64,000 nt of DNA from assembly GCA_963920525.1 (NCBI GenBank), contig OY986438.1, positions 188,557,888-188,621,887 of the forward strand, read 5' to 3'. The notes below the pieces were generated by a model. It was not told the origin of the DNA. It saw only the letters and a list, made by a program, of their open reading frames with translations, and did not search any database. Below are positions 34,144 through 46,221 of this stretch, one piece after another. The translations under genes were made by a program, and so were the position numbers. The first letter of the stretch is position 1, and every line of letters begins with the position of its first letter. The DNA comes from Dichetophora obliterata. Lineage: Eukaryota > Arthropoda > Insecta > Diptera > Sciomyzidae.

Positions 34144-34385
34144 ATCACCCCTATTTTTGAATCCGCGTCAAGTAAATATCGTCGTTGAGAGCTCGCTTTC
34201 ACCAATGAATTGTCGTCGAAAATCATTGCGACGATCAAAAATTTAGATATTTAATTGACGACGTTTGCTCAACGACATGAACAATCACTGTAGATCTCAG
34301 CGTCGAAATTGAAAGTTTCCAGAATACAACAATTTTGTTTCGACGTCGTTTTGAGAGCGAGCACGGGTTCAAGAATAAGGGCGAA
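34144..34385. mobile_element. MITE inside the long-TIR transposon, about 240 bp
   Basis: Imperfect inverted ends: left ATCACCCCTATTTTTGAATC and right inverted ATTCGCCCTTATTCTTGAAC. The interior is rich in GTCGTCG-type palindromic bits. It lies just after the transposase relic, before the right TIR. Confidence 0.5.
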
Positions 34386-35025
34386 TATAAAAAAAAATAA
34401 TAAAAAAATTAGACAAAAAAAAATAAAAAAAAGTACAGCCCTTCATGGTTGGGTGGTTGGAGAAGGCTCGGTTGGAACCTGAAGTGTAGTTACCTCCACG
34501 TGGTAGGTTCTGAGTCACTTTTGCTATAACAAGTGAGCGGAGAGCTACACAATAGCTACTATTACTATATAGTATTTACATATGTGGCTAAATGAAAATT
34601 ATGTAATCTGCTATAAATCCTTTTGTACTTAGCAGCAATAAAATGAAATGTGGCATTTTAGACCAACATTTTGAATATTTGAGGCCAGGTTTGAGACAAA
34701 AAGTATAGCAACTTTTGTAGATTTTGTCCAATTTTTATGTTGGATAACTCATTGTTACAAGCAATAAATTGCAAAATGAGATGCGTACCAGTTTTGTAAC
34801 AATTTACACTAAAAAAAAATAATTATGGCTTTTTTCAAAAAAAGAACACTTTTTTCCTATATAAATGGTATGGACAAACTTTTGGTCCAGGTTTGAGACA
34901 GAAGATATTATCCAATTAACTTAATATTTTGCACAGAATCTATTGGCATAAGTCCGCAACTTTTGTGTGCTATTAGAATTCGATCAGACAAAAAAAATGT
35001 CTTTTCGATCCACCCTGTTGCCTAC

Positions 35026-35330
35026 TTAGCACAAAGTAACACCTGTTTGCAAGAGTTATTCTTCGTTTGATCTCAATGCTGATGTCGTTGGTTGAGTTAA
35101 TGCTGGATCCCAGATAGAAGAAGTCCTTCACTACCAGACCCATTCGACTTGACTTTCTTTCTAATCTGGAGAATGCTGCACTGACTTCGCGCATATTATG
35201 GCCAATGATATCTTTGTTATCAGCATACGCAAGCAGCATAACACTCTCGTAGAATATTGTGCCGCTACGTCTCATATCAGCAGCTTGGTTGATCATCAAA
35301 AATTTTCTTAGTTTTGTCAAAAAAGCTTCA
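35026..35330 (-). pseudogene. Non-LTR retrotransposon reverse transcriptase fragment
   Basis: On the minus strand the segment reads SGTIFYESVMLLAYADNKDI, then SRLERKSSRMGLVV, then FFYLGSSINSTNDISIEIK and RRITLANRCYF. The LAYADD catalytic box appears as YADN. A deletion has removed the K-T-K-Y-M region between GLVV and FFYLGS. The 8-bp-TSD transposon inserted at the 3' side of this fragment. It differs in motif style from the relic at 1278-2185, so it is another clade. Confidence 0.8.
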
Positions 35331-35474
35331 ATGTTTGGTGTTTTCTTTTGTTATTGTTATTCAGACAGTTGCTTCAAGGCAATGGTACCAAATTCTTATA
35401 AAGTTCTATTAAAATTGTACTAAAGTCGTTCCATTGAGATTTGATCTGATCTAGTGCCACGGCAATGCAGCTAA

Positions 35475-37996
35475 TCTATAGTAATAAAGCTCATTTTCTG
35501 TTTGTTTGTTTGTTTGTTTGTTTGTTTGACCTTTATACAAATCTAAACGGCTCAACGGATTTTGCTCAAACTAGATATACATATTAAATGCATCCCATCT
35601 TAAAATGTTACATACTTAGTTTTTGCCACGCCCCCTCTGAAATTTTTCAACTAACGGTAATTTTGTTATTATAAAACTTTTTAGTATCGGAGATTTTTTT
35701 GTATTTAATTTTAAAAAATTTTTGTTATTTTGACATCAAAAACATTCACATATCTTCAAAATTGGAGAAATTTTCAGTATAACGACTTTTTCATAAAACA
35801 TCGTTGCCTAAGAATGAGAAAAAAACGACATGAAAATCAAAGTTTGGTCTTTCGATGCAAATATCTCCGCTGTCCATTAATATATTTCATTCAAATTTTT
35901 TTTGTTCAAAAGTTCAATAAAATCACTTTACAAAAATAGGTTGAACTGTACCGTTAAGTCAGTGTATATATGTTTTATGATTATGTCAAAAAAGGTCCAA
36001 AATATGGATTTTTTACTCAAAAAATGTCTCAAAAATTGTTATATGACATATCACAGTGGCGGCCGTAGCCTAGTGGGTAGAGTGCGTGGCCCCTAAGCTA
36101 AAGAACCGCGGTGGCCCAGGTTCAATTCCAACTCAGACAGAAAGTTTTTTCAAATGAATTAATTTTTCTGTTCGGCAATGGTAAGCCTCGGAGAGTAAAA
36201 ATTGCCATGTAAAGCTTCTTGAGAACATAAGCCGTTCGGAGTCGGCATAAAACACGTAGGTCCAGTTCTCGGTCATTTGTGATCAAACATTTAATAACAC
36301 GCACAACACAATTGATCAATAGAAGCTAGGTCAAAGTCCTTCCAAGGGCTGAAATGGCCAGTTTATTTTTTTATATCATTTTTTTGCAAAAATTCTTCCA
36401 GCTAAGCGTAAAAACTATTTTACTGTTTTTGTCATCAAAACAATAAGGGTACCCTGTTTGATTTTTTTTCGCAAAATCTATTTTTTCCAAAATGTTGTTT
36501 TTGTATTTTTTACAAAAAATTCAAATCTCAAAAATAATTTATGTGAAAAAAATTACCCCAATATCTCTTTCCAATCAAAAGTTATGGCTAAAAATCTATT
36601 TTTTCATACCAGACTGTTAATAAAGCTTAGTTTTGTGTTAAAATTCTCTATATAGTTTGAACGTCCCCATTTATCTCTAAGAATGCAGTTGTGTGTCTAG
36701 AGTAATTACGAACATTTTGGATTATATAAAATCTTCCTTATAGTAATCTACTTACTTTTTTTGCCTCCCCGCCCCCCGCCTGTTAAATTTGTTTTGTTGT
36801 GATGGCTCTATTTTTTCTCACTATTGTGTCACCGTTGTCACTTAGTTCTTTATCAATGGTACTTTAAATGTTGTATATATACCACAATTTTATCGAATAG
36901 ATCACTGTGAATAAGAATGCTGTAAAAGTTAATATTTTCATGTAATCAGTTTTAGCTATATGGTGATAAAACATATGCGCATCTGGTCAGCACAATTATT
37001 TCATTAGTTTTGTTCTGTGCGTTAAATTCACAGATAGATGGCGCCACATTTGTAAGAACTGTGTGTTCAAACTATACACCTTGCGGTGAATAGCTGAATG
37101 TTTTTTCAAAAGTTTCTTCAATTTAATCCCACACGTTTGGGATTACAGACAGGTGGCGCTATTTTCTGCTTACAGAAGAATTTCTGATGTTCTTATGCAG
37201 CTAGCAGATAAGTTTTGCGAAATAATTTGCTACCAAACTTTTAAAAAGTAATACAATGCAGTACTGCCAGTTTTTTTAGTCGCAGCGTCATCTACTTAGC
37301 GTCATCAACACTTAAAAACATAGAATTGGATCAATTTAAATGTCCAGCTCACTTGCTGGATTTTTTGTTGTTTTTGCTTTGCTTGCAAATGCGATTATAT
37401 GATCCTGATCTCCAATGAAAAAACGCAGCTAATAGAAATTTTAGTAGGTACAATCATTTTTAGTACAACGAATTTTTTCATAAAACATTGATAGCTAATA
37501 ATGAGAAAAAAATGATATGAAAATCAAAGTTCTTACTTTTAATGCCAATAACGCCGCTGTTTTTAATATATTTCATTAAAATTTTTTTTGTTAAAAAGTT
37601 CAATATATTTGTTTATTAAATCTTTGTTTATGCGTTAAAATGTCCATATCTCAAGGACGCATTGAGTCCCACCATAATTTTTATTTTGTTGAAAAGGTAA
37701 TTGTGCTTGCTTTAAGATAAAGTATATATAAAAATTCTTTTTAATTTTTAAAATATGTTTTTCGTACCCCTTCTTCGAATTCAATTAGCTCACCGCAAGA
37801 GATAGAACCACCAAAAACAAAAATTTTCCAAAACTTTTTGGATTAATGTGCGTTCAATTACCTTTGTAACGGTAGCTTACAAATAAAATTTAACATGTTT
37901 TTCATTATTCCAGATTTTAAAAAACATTTAATCGAGAAGTGTATGTTAAAATGTTTATATAAATGACTATCGAATAACACCGGGTATATCAGCTAG
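35475..37996. mobile_element. Helitron-like element containing a SINE
   Basis: Starts TCTATAGTAATAAAGC after an A, followed by a GTTT microsatellite (about 35500-35528) and the recurring phrase ACGGCTCAACGGATTTTG found in insect Helitrons. Ends CACCGGGTATATCAGCTAG before a T. Both ends follow the A|TC...CTAG|T rule, like the element at 21162-22604. No Rep/helicase gene was seen. The start and end could belong to different nested copies. Confidence 0.55.
36054..36365 (+). mobile_element. tRNA-derived SINE (second family)
   Basis: The head holds an A-box GTAGCCTAGTGGGTAGAG (about 36064) and a B-box GGTTCAATTCC (36119-36129), spaced as in a tRNA. The body contains AAGCCGTTCGGAGTCGGC and CACGTAGGTCC. 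It sits inside the Helitron-like element. ATATCA occurs on both sides and may be a target duplication. The family differs from the SINE at 480-740. Confidence 0.7.
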
Positions 37997-37999
37997 TAT

Positions 38000-40283
38000 G
38001 TGATATAAAATCAAACTCATTTCATCTGTAATTTTTCAAAAAAGCTTATAAGCTGGAATCTTAATCAAAAGCTTTAATAAATGATAGCCATTTGCAACAA
38101 CTAAGGACACAAAAGAAAATCAAATGAGTTGAACTTTCGTTACATTTGATCTTTGAATTTGTCAGGTAAAAATTGCTTACCTGAGCAAATCCAGTCTAAC
38201 CCTTAAGTGGTATGTTTTAAGGTAGTATGATAACTGGAATTCATGGAGACTTTTGCAGTTTTTTTTGGTGTCGTTCTGTTTAAGTTAGAACTTTATTTTG
38301 TTCAACATTTTATTATGTGAACATTTTCCTTTGGTTACTTGCCTTATTAAGCAAAACCCTAACCCAAAAATATTGACGTTGTTTATGATCGACTCCTTAC
38401 CTGGTAATTGTGTCTTTATGTATTTGGAAAGTTTTCCTTTCGCTGCTAGGACTTTCCACGAGGTGCAAATAAACCAAACTTAATTTAATTTTGCGTATGT
38501 TACAAAAAGGGAAGAGGTTCAAAATGTGTACTTAAGTGTTTTACAAGGAAAAGTATATAAATATATGTATATGTAAATACTTAACTAAAAAACAACACGT
38601 CTTAATTCAATTCAACAATAAACTATATATTCTTCTGCAGATATTCTTACAATAAGAAAAATTGCTTTAATGAAATTCTTAAATAAAATATCTAATAATA
38701 AGTGCTAGATTTGCAGACAAAGAATCTATTTTTAGATAGTAAGTCCTTGAAAAACTAAATAAAAATTTATTTATTCTCAAAACTAAAAATAAAGCTTATA
38801 AATGATGTTTTCCTTAAACGATAGAGAAGCCACACATAATTAATCAATATTTTCTTGTTATTGTAATAGTCCGACATCCTGACTGGCATTCAAGAACCAA
38901 CAAAAAATAAACACAAAACACTGACCTCTCCCATTGCGTATCTTACACTTTTTGCGATGATGTAAACTGCCGGCAAACCTCACTCATGCGGTGTGTATGC
39001 GAGCGTGTATCTGTATCTAAATGAGGCACGTAATTGTTTTTGTGTATGCTCCATAATCGTACAAAAGTAGGTCAGAGTTTTTGACAAAGACGCAGTTATT
39101 TTTGCTTGTGTTTTTCCGTTTCCGCTTTTTCTTGGTTTATCCTGTATTTAGTATAAACACCATCTAATTTAGCACTGAGCCACCCCCATAAAAATTGCTA
39201 CGACTCATAACAAAAAAAAAAAAAAAAAAAAAAAAAAACACACACACACACTGAATGCTTCGGAATGAGAATGAATGAATTCGCCAAAATCCACTACATG
39301 ATAACAAGAGTATACGTACATGTATACATACCTACAGTGAATGAATGTAAAAATAATGGTATCTTTTCTTGCTGCATTTTATTAGTACAACACCGACATC
39401 ATTGCTTGTATTAATGTTCAGAAAGCGTTGCTTCGATGTGCACAAGTGTGTGAGACAAGAAGAATCCTCGAAGAAGAACACAAAAAATGGGTGAACTATG
39501 CCGCCTATGTTTAACTTCGTTCTTTGGTGTTTTTGATTGCTTAACCCTTTCTTATCACTGTTTGTCGCAGTATGATTTTGCCACCGGTGACGGATGATAA
39601 GGTGAAAAAACATTACCCGTTCCGAACGCTTAGAATTTATATTCTACTCAGTGTAACCGCATTTTGTGAAGAAAGTATTTTTAAACTTACACACACACAC
39701 ACACACTCGTAAACACTCTGTCAGTGATTAATTGATTAATGTCAAATACTTAAGTAATCATGCCAAATGTTGGGCAACCCAGAGTTGTAATACGTGTGTT
39801 ACGAGTTGACCTCAATTTGGGCGCATAGACATGAAAAAGCAATATTTAGTCTTTAGATGCCTATTTATTGAGTTGCTTTTCAAGCAGTTATTAATTGCAA
39901 AAATATGTCACAATTTTTCATTTTCTCATTGTATAGACGTTATACGATATAAATGTGTGTATATTAAGGTGGCTTCCATATGTATGGGAAAACAAATGTT
40001 AGATCGAAATGTTGTCGCCAAAGGCTACTCGAACAGTAAGGTTGCCTTTTTTCACCCCAATTTTTTTCTATGACCAAGTATAGGTCACACTGCATGTAGT
40101 CATAGAATATTATAGTAAATTTTATTGGCTTTAAGAAAAAAGTTGTCATCCCAACCCTTTTGTTAGCTTCAAGGAAAAAAATTCGTAACAGCATTTGTTG
40201 ATTTTCTGACGAAATTACTTTTTGCACTCTTTTGCAGAAAAACATACGTGAGAGCTTAAAGCTGATGACAATCCAAATGAATT
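38000..40283. other. No gene seen; microsatellites
   Basis: Contains an A-run followed by CA repeats (39211-39250) and another AC run at about 39692-39706. Open frames are short and unremarkable. Confidence 0.5.
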
Positions 40284-40286
40284 TAA

Positions 40287-40630
40287 CACTAGGTCTACAC
40301 GAGACAAATTGTCATGACAATTTCAATACACTCACACATTTTTTACTAACACATTCATATTTTCTCAGTTGTCAGCTCAATTGTCTCTACAATCAGGAAG
40401 ACAATTGAACTAACAACGATTTGACATAGGCTGAAATTTTTTGACATTTTCTTCTGAAAGTGAAGAACAAGAACAGAGAAAAATTTAAAAACCAAAGAAA
40501 ACGTCAAATAATACAACAATTGTCTTGCAATTGTTAAGCCCACCTACGTCACGCTAGACAATTTGCTTGAAGTTGACAAAAACTTGACAACTAATACGGA
40601 TATAAACAATTGTTACGTGTAGACGCAGCG
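40287..40630. mobile_element. MITE with TAA target duplication, 344 bp
   Basis: The left end CACTAGGTCTACACGAGAC and the inverted right end CGCTGCGTCTACACGTAAC are flanked by TAA (40284-40286 and 40631-40633). The interior has many GACAATTGTC-type palindromes. The 3-bp TAA duplication fits PIF/Harbinger. Confidence 0.65.
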
Positions 40631-40976
40631 TAAATTAAACACATAGGCTATTTCAAATAGTAATAAAACTACGTTGAAAATTCCCGCAAACTGGAGAAAA
40701 TTTTCTTTTCTGGCAGCAGTGGTAATGCTTGACCTAAAATAAAAACCTTTTCTTTAACGTCATATGATTTCAAAGAGTTTATTCGAACAAGTGTCACATT
40801 ATAAAAAACTTTAACAGTATGTTGGTCACACCTTAATTATTCAAATCTACTGAAGTTGGAAAGAGTAGCGCCTTCTGCTGTATGATTGACTCTATACAGA
40901 GTTAAATCTTACTTGAGAGACATCACGCATTTCTGGCGTTTTTTTTATTACCGAAGACACGATTGATAGAGATAAT

Positions 40977-41483
40977 CCCTCCAGGAAAAATCGGAAGGCT
41001 TCCATCTAAAAGTGATAAAGAAACATTCCCCACCGTATCTTTTGAAAGCTTAAGGGTAGTTTTGTATTTATATTGTTTCCAAACCGTATCTTTTGGAAGA
41101 TTAAGGGAAGTTTTGTATTTATATTGTTTCCAAACCGCTTCTTTAAGAATGCATTTGGAAACTTTTATTTATTGTCAAGCAATGACAATAGATAACATTA
41201 ATATCATTGTTTTCTAGCCGCTTATTGTAGAATTCGATAGTCTAATGGTAGCGCGCTCGACTGTCGCTCAGGGGTCCCGGGTTCGAATCCTGGCTGAATC
41301 TATTTTCATAACAAGGGAGAGGAATGTTTCCACATGACTTTTTAACACAGGGGTGAGGAATGTTTCCCTCTAATGACATGCTATGTAAAAAAAGCAATGG
41401 AGTGTGCAACAAAGGGGAATGCTTCCTACATTCCATGGAATGTTTCCTGGTAACATCCGGGAATGCCGACATTTCCTGGAGGG
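40977..41483. mobile_element. TIR element enclosing a tRNA-like sequence, 507 bp
   Basis: CCCTCCAGGAAAAATCGG at the left is inverted at the right (CCCTCCAGGAAATGTCGG). AAT lies on both sides (40974-40976 and 41484-41486). Near the left end a segment of about 62 bp, marked by CCGTATCTTTTG and GTTTTGTATTTATATTG, is duplicated in tandem (41031-41150). GGAATGTTTCC-type motifs recur on the right. A tRNA-like sequence lies in the middle. Confidence 0.6.
41229..41301 (+). pseudogene. tRNA-Asp-like pseudogene
   Basis: Contains GATAGTCTAATGGTAGCGC (A-box region), CTGTCGC as a possible anticodon loop with GTC, and GGTTCGAATCC (B box). The T-arm pairs well (CCGGG with CCTGG). The acceptor and anticodon stems each have mismatches, so a functional tRNA is unlikely. 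It could be the head of a SINE captured in the element. Confidence 0.55.
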
Positions 41484-41689
41484 AATTTTAGAAGAGAGCT
41501 TTTTAAAGAGAGTGCGAGAGCAATAATTGTAGGACAAAGTTTTTACCCTTTTCTAGCGTGAAATATTTTGAATTTGCCTCTCTGAAATAAAACTTTAATA
41601 AATGTAGGAAATCTGTGGCCAGCAATAATTGCTTTAAATTCACGTGGATTTTTGTTAGAGTGTATGTTCAAGAAATTATTTCTCTTCCA

Positions 41690-42010
41690 CGCAAAATTTT
41701 ATTTACTGCTTTTGCCGTACTCTTTTAATACTTACCTGGCAGGTATTTGTGACCTTTCAAAACCTTCCAGTCGCTTGTTTTTGTAATTAATAATGTAGTA
41801 ATGCAAATATATTAAAATTGAGGCTTTGTGGGAACCATTTAGTCTGGACACTTTAGCCCCCGCCAGGTAGGTATTTGTGCCCTTTTAAAACCGGCCAGGC
41901 GCTGACTTTTTCGAATGATGATGTGATTTTTTTCGAAATTATATTAAATATATTGAAATTATAGCTTTGTGCGAACAAATTAGTCTGGACCCTTGCTCTG
42001 ACACTTTCGT
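41690..42010. repeat. Two diverged direct repeats of about 145 bp
   Basis: Landmarks shared by both units are GGTATTTGTG, CCAGTCGCT or CCAGGCGCT, AATATATT and TTAGTCTGGAC. Together they cover about 320 bp. Confidence 0.65.
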
Positions 42011-44987
42011 TAATAAAAAGGGTGATTCATTCCTGCCAGATCCTGATTTTCTTATTGTGCTAACACTTAAATACGCATATACAAAAATTTATCTATGAGT
42101 CTAGCAGGTTAGTCAAATGGTTCCATAGATGTTCTTCTACATTAAAACAGATCTAGCAAATGAACTAAGTTATAAGGGCGTTAAAAATGATTTCATACGA
42201 GCCAAAACTGGAATAATTGAATGAGATAAAGCAAGTAGTTGTGTTTTAAAAATGAAACATACAATTTTTATAGATTTGTTTTATTGTAAGAAAAAACTTT
42301 AATATTTTAAAGGAGGCGCTAATGTCGAGCCTAGGGCGTCAGAATATCTTAATCCGCCACTATTTATACGTTATTTTTTCTGTAAAGGACTCATAACTGC
42401 AAATGAATGTGATTTTGATTCAAATTTGATGTCAAATATTACGCCAAAAATAATCTTCTAAATACAGAACGTTTCTAAATAACTGCAAAGCAAAAATAAA
42501 TTACATACTATACTTTTTATAATAAAAAATAAAATTAATGGGAAAGTTATTTATAATGTTTTATTTAGAACTTCTCAATAATTTTTTCTGTGAAATAGTA
42601 AAGGCCGTAAGGTTTTCTTCGAAAACTTATTAAAAGTACATTGAACTTGGTGAACAAGAGTAGGAAGCTCATTACTGAGGTCGACAACCTCAACCGCTGA
42701 CATAACACAAGCAAACAAATTGCTTGTATTATATTGATATCGTATGGCAATACTGTCAGCTGCGGAAGTATGTGAGAAAGATGCATAAATAGCTGCACAA
42801 CCATACAATCAACAACTTTAAAAACTTATTTCTTTTCAGTAAACTTCAAACAATTTGAGTGACGAGGAACTTTTGGTCTAAGCATATTTTTTGTGCTTTC
42901 ATTGAAGAATGTAAGAAGTATGCATATAAAAATAGGCGAAGCATGAATAAGGCTGAAAAAAATAGAAAGCGGGACACAGGAGTAGCAAAAAAAAAAAACA
43001 CCTAACACAATACCGGAAGTGTAAGTTGATGCTAAGCTAAGGCATGGATTCTATTATGATTTCTTTTGCTGCTGCGGACATCAGTATAATTATTTGTAAC
43101 TTCCATGAAATTGATTTATTTTCGTTTGCTTAATATAAGTCTATGGACTTAGTGCAAAATTAGCTTCTAACAGCTGCTACCAGCAATTTCTTTGTTCTTG
43201 ATTTAACCTAGATACGAGTATGTGCCGAGAAAAAGGTGATGTATTAATCTGTCATTTGTCATTGCGATATTGTTATCCAAGTTACTTATTAGTTTTTGTG
43301 GCTTTTTCTTGTACTTAACTTCTATTTAGGTCAAAGAATAAATTAGTATTCTAGATGTAGCAAATATGTCTCCAGCACATAATCATGTTTGACCAAGGAC
43401 TTTACTTGGTTTGCGTTTGATGGGTGAGTGAGTGTGAGTGCGTATGCTTAACCTCAGATATCCACACTTACACAAGCATATTCGTAATCTTAGCGCTGGT
43501 AATAAGGTGTCTAAAATACAGAAATCCAAAATGATAGGAACAACAGATGCACGATAAAATAAATTAACCTTGAGTTCCTTCAAACAATAGCTGAACTATA
43601 ACTTAAAACAAACTGTTCAACAAAAACAAACACAGCTATAAATATCGTAGTACTTTAAATATTTTTTCAAATAGTTTTTGGTAATTTTAGAATGCCTTTA
43701 TATTTCCATTTCTTTGCTATGGACTGCGAAAAATTGAATCTTTTGACAGGCATTTGATTAATGAGTTTGTGATTGTTTGTAATCAAAGTGAATTTAAGTT
43801 AAATGTAATAATGCGTAAAAGAGAAAAAAAAAACGTAATGCAAAGCGATAAAATATATCAGCATAAAGTGCTTTATCACGTTCGTGACATTACAATCCCA
43901 ACAAAAGCAAATAATTATCTAATTAAAAATAATTTGCTGCTTTTAGTCGGTCGGCAAAAATTTCATGATAGTAAAAAAGCTCCCTCCCAACACACTTCTG
44001 TACATATACTCAATTTTATTATAAAAAATGGCTATGTTTTGTGGTGATAAAGGTCAAAAAACTTTTAAGTGTTATTAAGACCTTACCTTAAACGTAATTT
44101 TACACACATATAATATGTAAAGTATATATAAAGGAACGCCTCGACAACTTAAACACCACTTTGTCTTCTATCCTAGCTGGAATTAGTTTATATGTATTTC
44201 AATTATTGTGCAGCTTACTCAGTACTTTACTCAGCTTACCTTCGGTCAGACAAGTAAAAACAAATAGTCAATATCAAAAATGGTTTTGTTGTATTTCAAA
44301 ACATATTTCATAAAGATAAATAAATACATTTTTGCATGCATTTTCATCCATTTTGAAAATATTTTTTTCAATCTGATTGAGGTAACTCCAAAACAACAGT
44401 GTTTTCAATGTTCCGCCGAATCTTAAGGCGTCGAAAAAAATTCATCATGCAAATTATTCCATTGCCATACCAGGGCTGTGCAGCATAATTTTTAGGTAAA
44501 AAAATGGCAAAACATTTTAAATTTCGATTATAAATTTTTTCGATTTTAACGTGTAAAAGTTACGTTTTGTCTCGGGGTTTCCAAAAATTTTCAAGTTGAA
44601 AACATCACGGCGTGACGCGAAATCATAACTAGCTAAGTACAAGATTTACGATAAAAGCTTTGGTACGATTGACCAGGTTGATCGTCATTACAAAAAAAAA
44701 AAAAAACAAGTGTCGTATATCAGAACGCGCAAAGAGACGCAATGCAAAAAAAAAGAGTTGTAGTTGTTGCATGAACTTATTATACGTTGATTATAGGTGG
44801 TAGTGTTAAAACGATTAAAAGTAAGTAAAGGCTGCTTCTATACCCTCATAAAAATATATATAAAAAAAATCACTGGATAGCGTGTATACAGTACACAAGT
44901 GAAATTTCTTAACTTCTAAACACACCTACGCTCTATCTACTACCCTTCTCGCTCTTCAACAGATGCAACACACAAAAAATAGAGAAT
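42011..44987. other. No gene supported
   Basis: AT-rich. The most protein-like frame is on the minus strand at 42575-42808 (segments AACVMSAVEVVDL-like and ELPTLVHQVQCTF). I recognise no family, and no splice or start context was established. A TATATAAAGG at about 44129 resembles a TATA box but has no gene after it. Confidence 0.4.
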
Positions 44988-45865
44988 AAAGGCAAAGGCA
45001 AAGGCAAAGGCAAAGGCAAAGGCAAAGGCAAAGGCAAAGGCAAAGGCAAAGGCAAAGGCAAAGGCAAAGGCAAAGGCAAAGGCAAAGGCAAAGGCAAAGG
45101 CAAAGGCAAAGGCAAAGGCAAAGGCAAAGGCAAAGGCAAAGGCAAAGGCAAAGGCAAAGGCAAAGGCAAAGGCAAAGGCAAAGGCAAAGGCAAAGGCAAA
45201 GGCAAAGGCAAAGGCAAAGGCAAAGGCAAAGGCAAAGGCAAAGGCAAAGGCAAAGGCAAAGGCAAAGGCAAAGGCAAAGGCAAAGGCAAAGGCAAAGGCA
45301 AAGGCAAAGGCAAAGGCAAAGGCAAAGGCAAAGGCAAAGGCAAAGGCAAAGGCAAAGGCAAAGGCAAAGGCAAAGGCAAAGGCAAAGGCAAAGGCAAAGG
45401 CAAAGGCAAAGGCAAAGGCAAAGGCAAAGGCAAAGGCAAAGGCAAAGGCAAAGGCAAAGGCAAAGGCAAAGGCAAAGGCAAAGGCAAAGGCAAAGGCAAA
45501 GGCAAAGGCAAAGGCAAAGGCAAAGGCAAAGGCAAAGGCAAAGGCAAAGGCAAAGGCAAAGGCAAAGGCAAAGGCAAAGGCAAAGGCAAAGGCAAAGGCA
45601 AAGGCAAAGGCAAAGGCAAAGGCAAAGGCAAAGGCAAAGGCAAAGGCAAAGGCAAAGGCAAAGGCAAAGGCAAAGGCAAAGGCAAAGGCAAAGGCAAAGG
45701 CAAAGGCAAAGGCAAAGGCAAAGGCAAAGGCAAAGGCAAAGGCAAAGGCAAAGGCAAAGGCAAAGGCAAAGGCAAAGGCAAAGGCAAAGGCAAAGGCAAA
45801 GGCAAAGGCAAAGGCAAAGGCAAAGGCAAAGGCAAAGGCAAAGGCAAAGGCAAAGGCAAAGGCAA
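44988..45865. repeat. Uninterrupted (AAAGGC)n array, about 146 copies
   Basis: 878 bp of pure AAAGGC with no visible substitution. Read forward it gives Lys-Gly and in reverse Leu-Pro repeats, which creates a long but meaningless open frame. It abuts the left TIR of the transposon starting at 45866. Purity suggests very recent expansion or an assembly estimate of a longer array. Confidence 0.97.
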
Positions 45866-46221
45866 GTATGCAGATGTTTGAAGAACCATCTATAGATGCA
45901 GAATTCAGTGTTTTTAAAATCCTATGAGTTCGTTTAAGGGGGTTAAACGATTTTTTATTGTAAGAAAATCGTTTTTATTTTATATCATAAGTAGGTAGTA
46001 AAACAATTAAAGAATATGTACTCAATGTTTAAAAAAGGATATAACTTCTAATATTTACAATTTAATAAATGAAAACATTCAATCTAGTAAAGGATCCGGT
46101 AAGAAAACATGTGTTTTTATAAATCCAAAATAGCAAATAATTATAAATTGTGAAATAAACTAGTTATATAATGTTTGCCTTTATCACCTGTAATACTATT
46201 TTTTTCATTGTGTAATGACTT

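Larger units (their letters stand above)
31429..35017. mobile_element. DNA transposon with long TIRs and an 8-bp target duplication
   Basis: TTGCCTAC flanks both ends exactly (31421-31428 and 35018-35025). The left end reads AAGGGTGGATCG and the right end, inverted, CAGGGTGGATCG. The inverted repeats extend about 265 bp on the left (to about 31694) and 320 bp on the right (from about 34700). They share TCTGATCGAATTCTAATAG, GCAAAATATTAA and CTGGTACGCATCTCATTTTG. The right arm has an extra insert around 34870-34910. An 8-bp duplication and a CAGGG end are typical of hAT elements. The inside carries one decayed plus-strand gene. Confidence 0.9.

Noticed and set aside
41229..41301. Functional tRNA-Asp gene
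   Set aside because: Acceptor and anticodon stems contain mismatches and it sits inside a TIR element; called a pseudogene.
42575..42808. Minus-strand frame that looks protein-like (VEVVDLSNELPTLVHQVQC)
   Set aside because: Two overlapping frames are open on the same strand and I recognise no family; kept only as a note in the region entry.
43754..44047. 97-aa plus-strand frame
   Set aside because: No recognisable motif; composition matches the surrounding AT-rich DNA.
44125..44175. TATATAAAGG resembling a core promoter
   Set aside because: No coding sequence follows, and such strings are frequent in AT-rich DNA.
44933..45889. 318-aa Leu-Pro open frame on the minus strand
   Set aside because: It is only the translation of the AAAGGC array; no flanking coding sequence.
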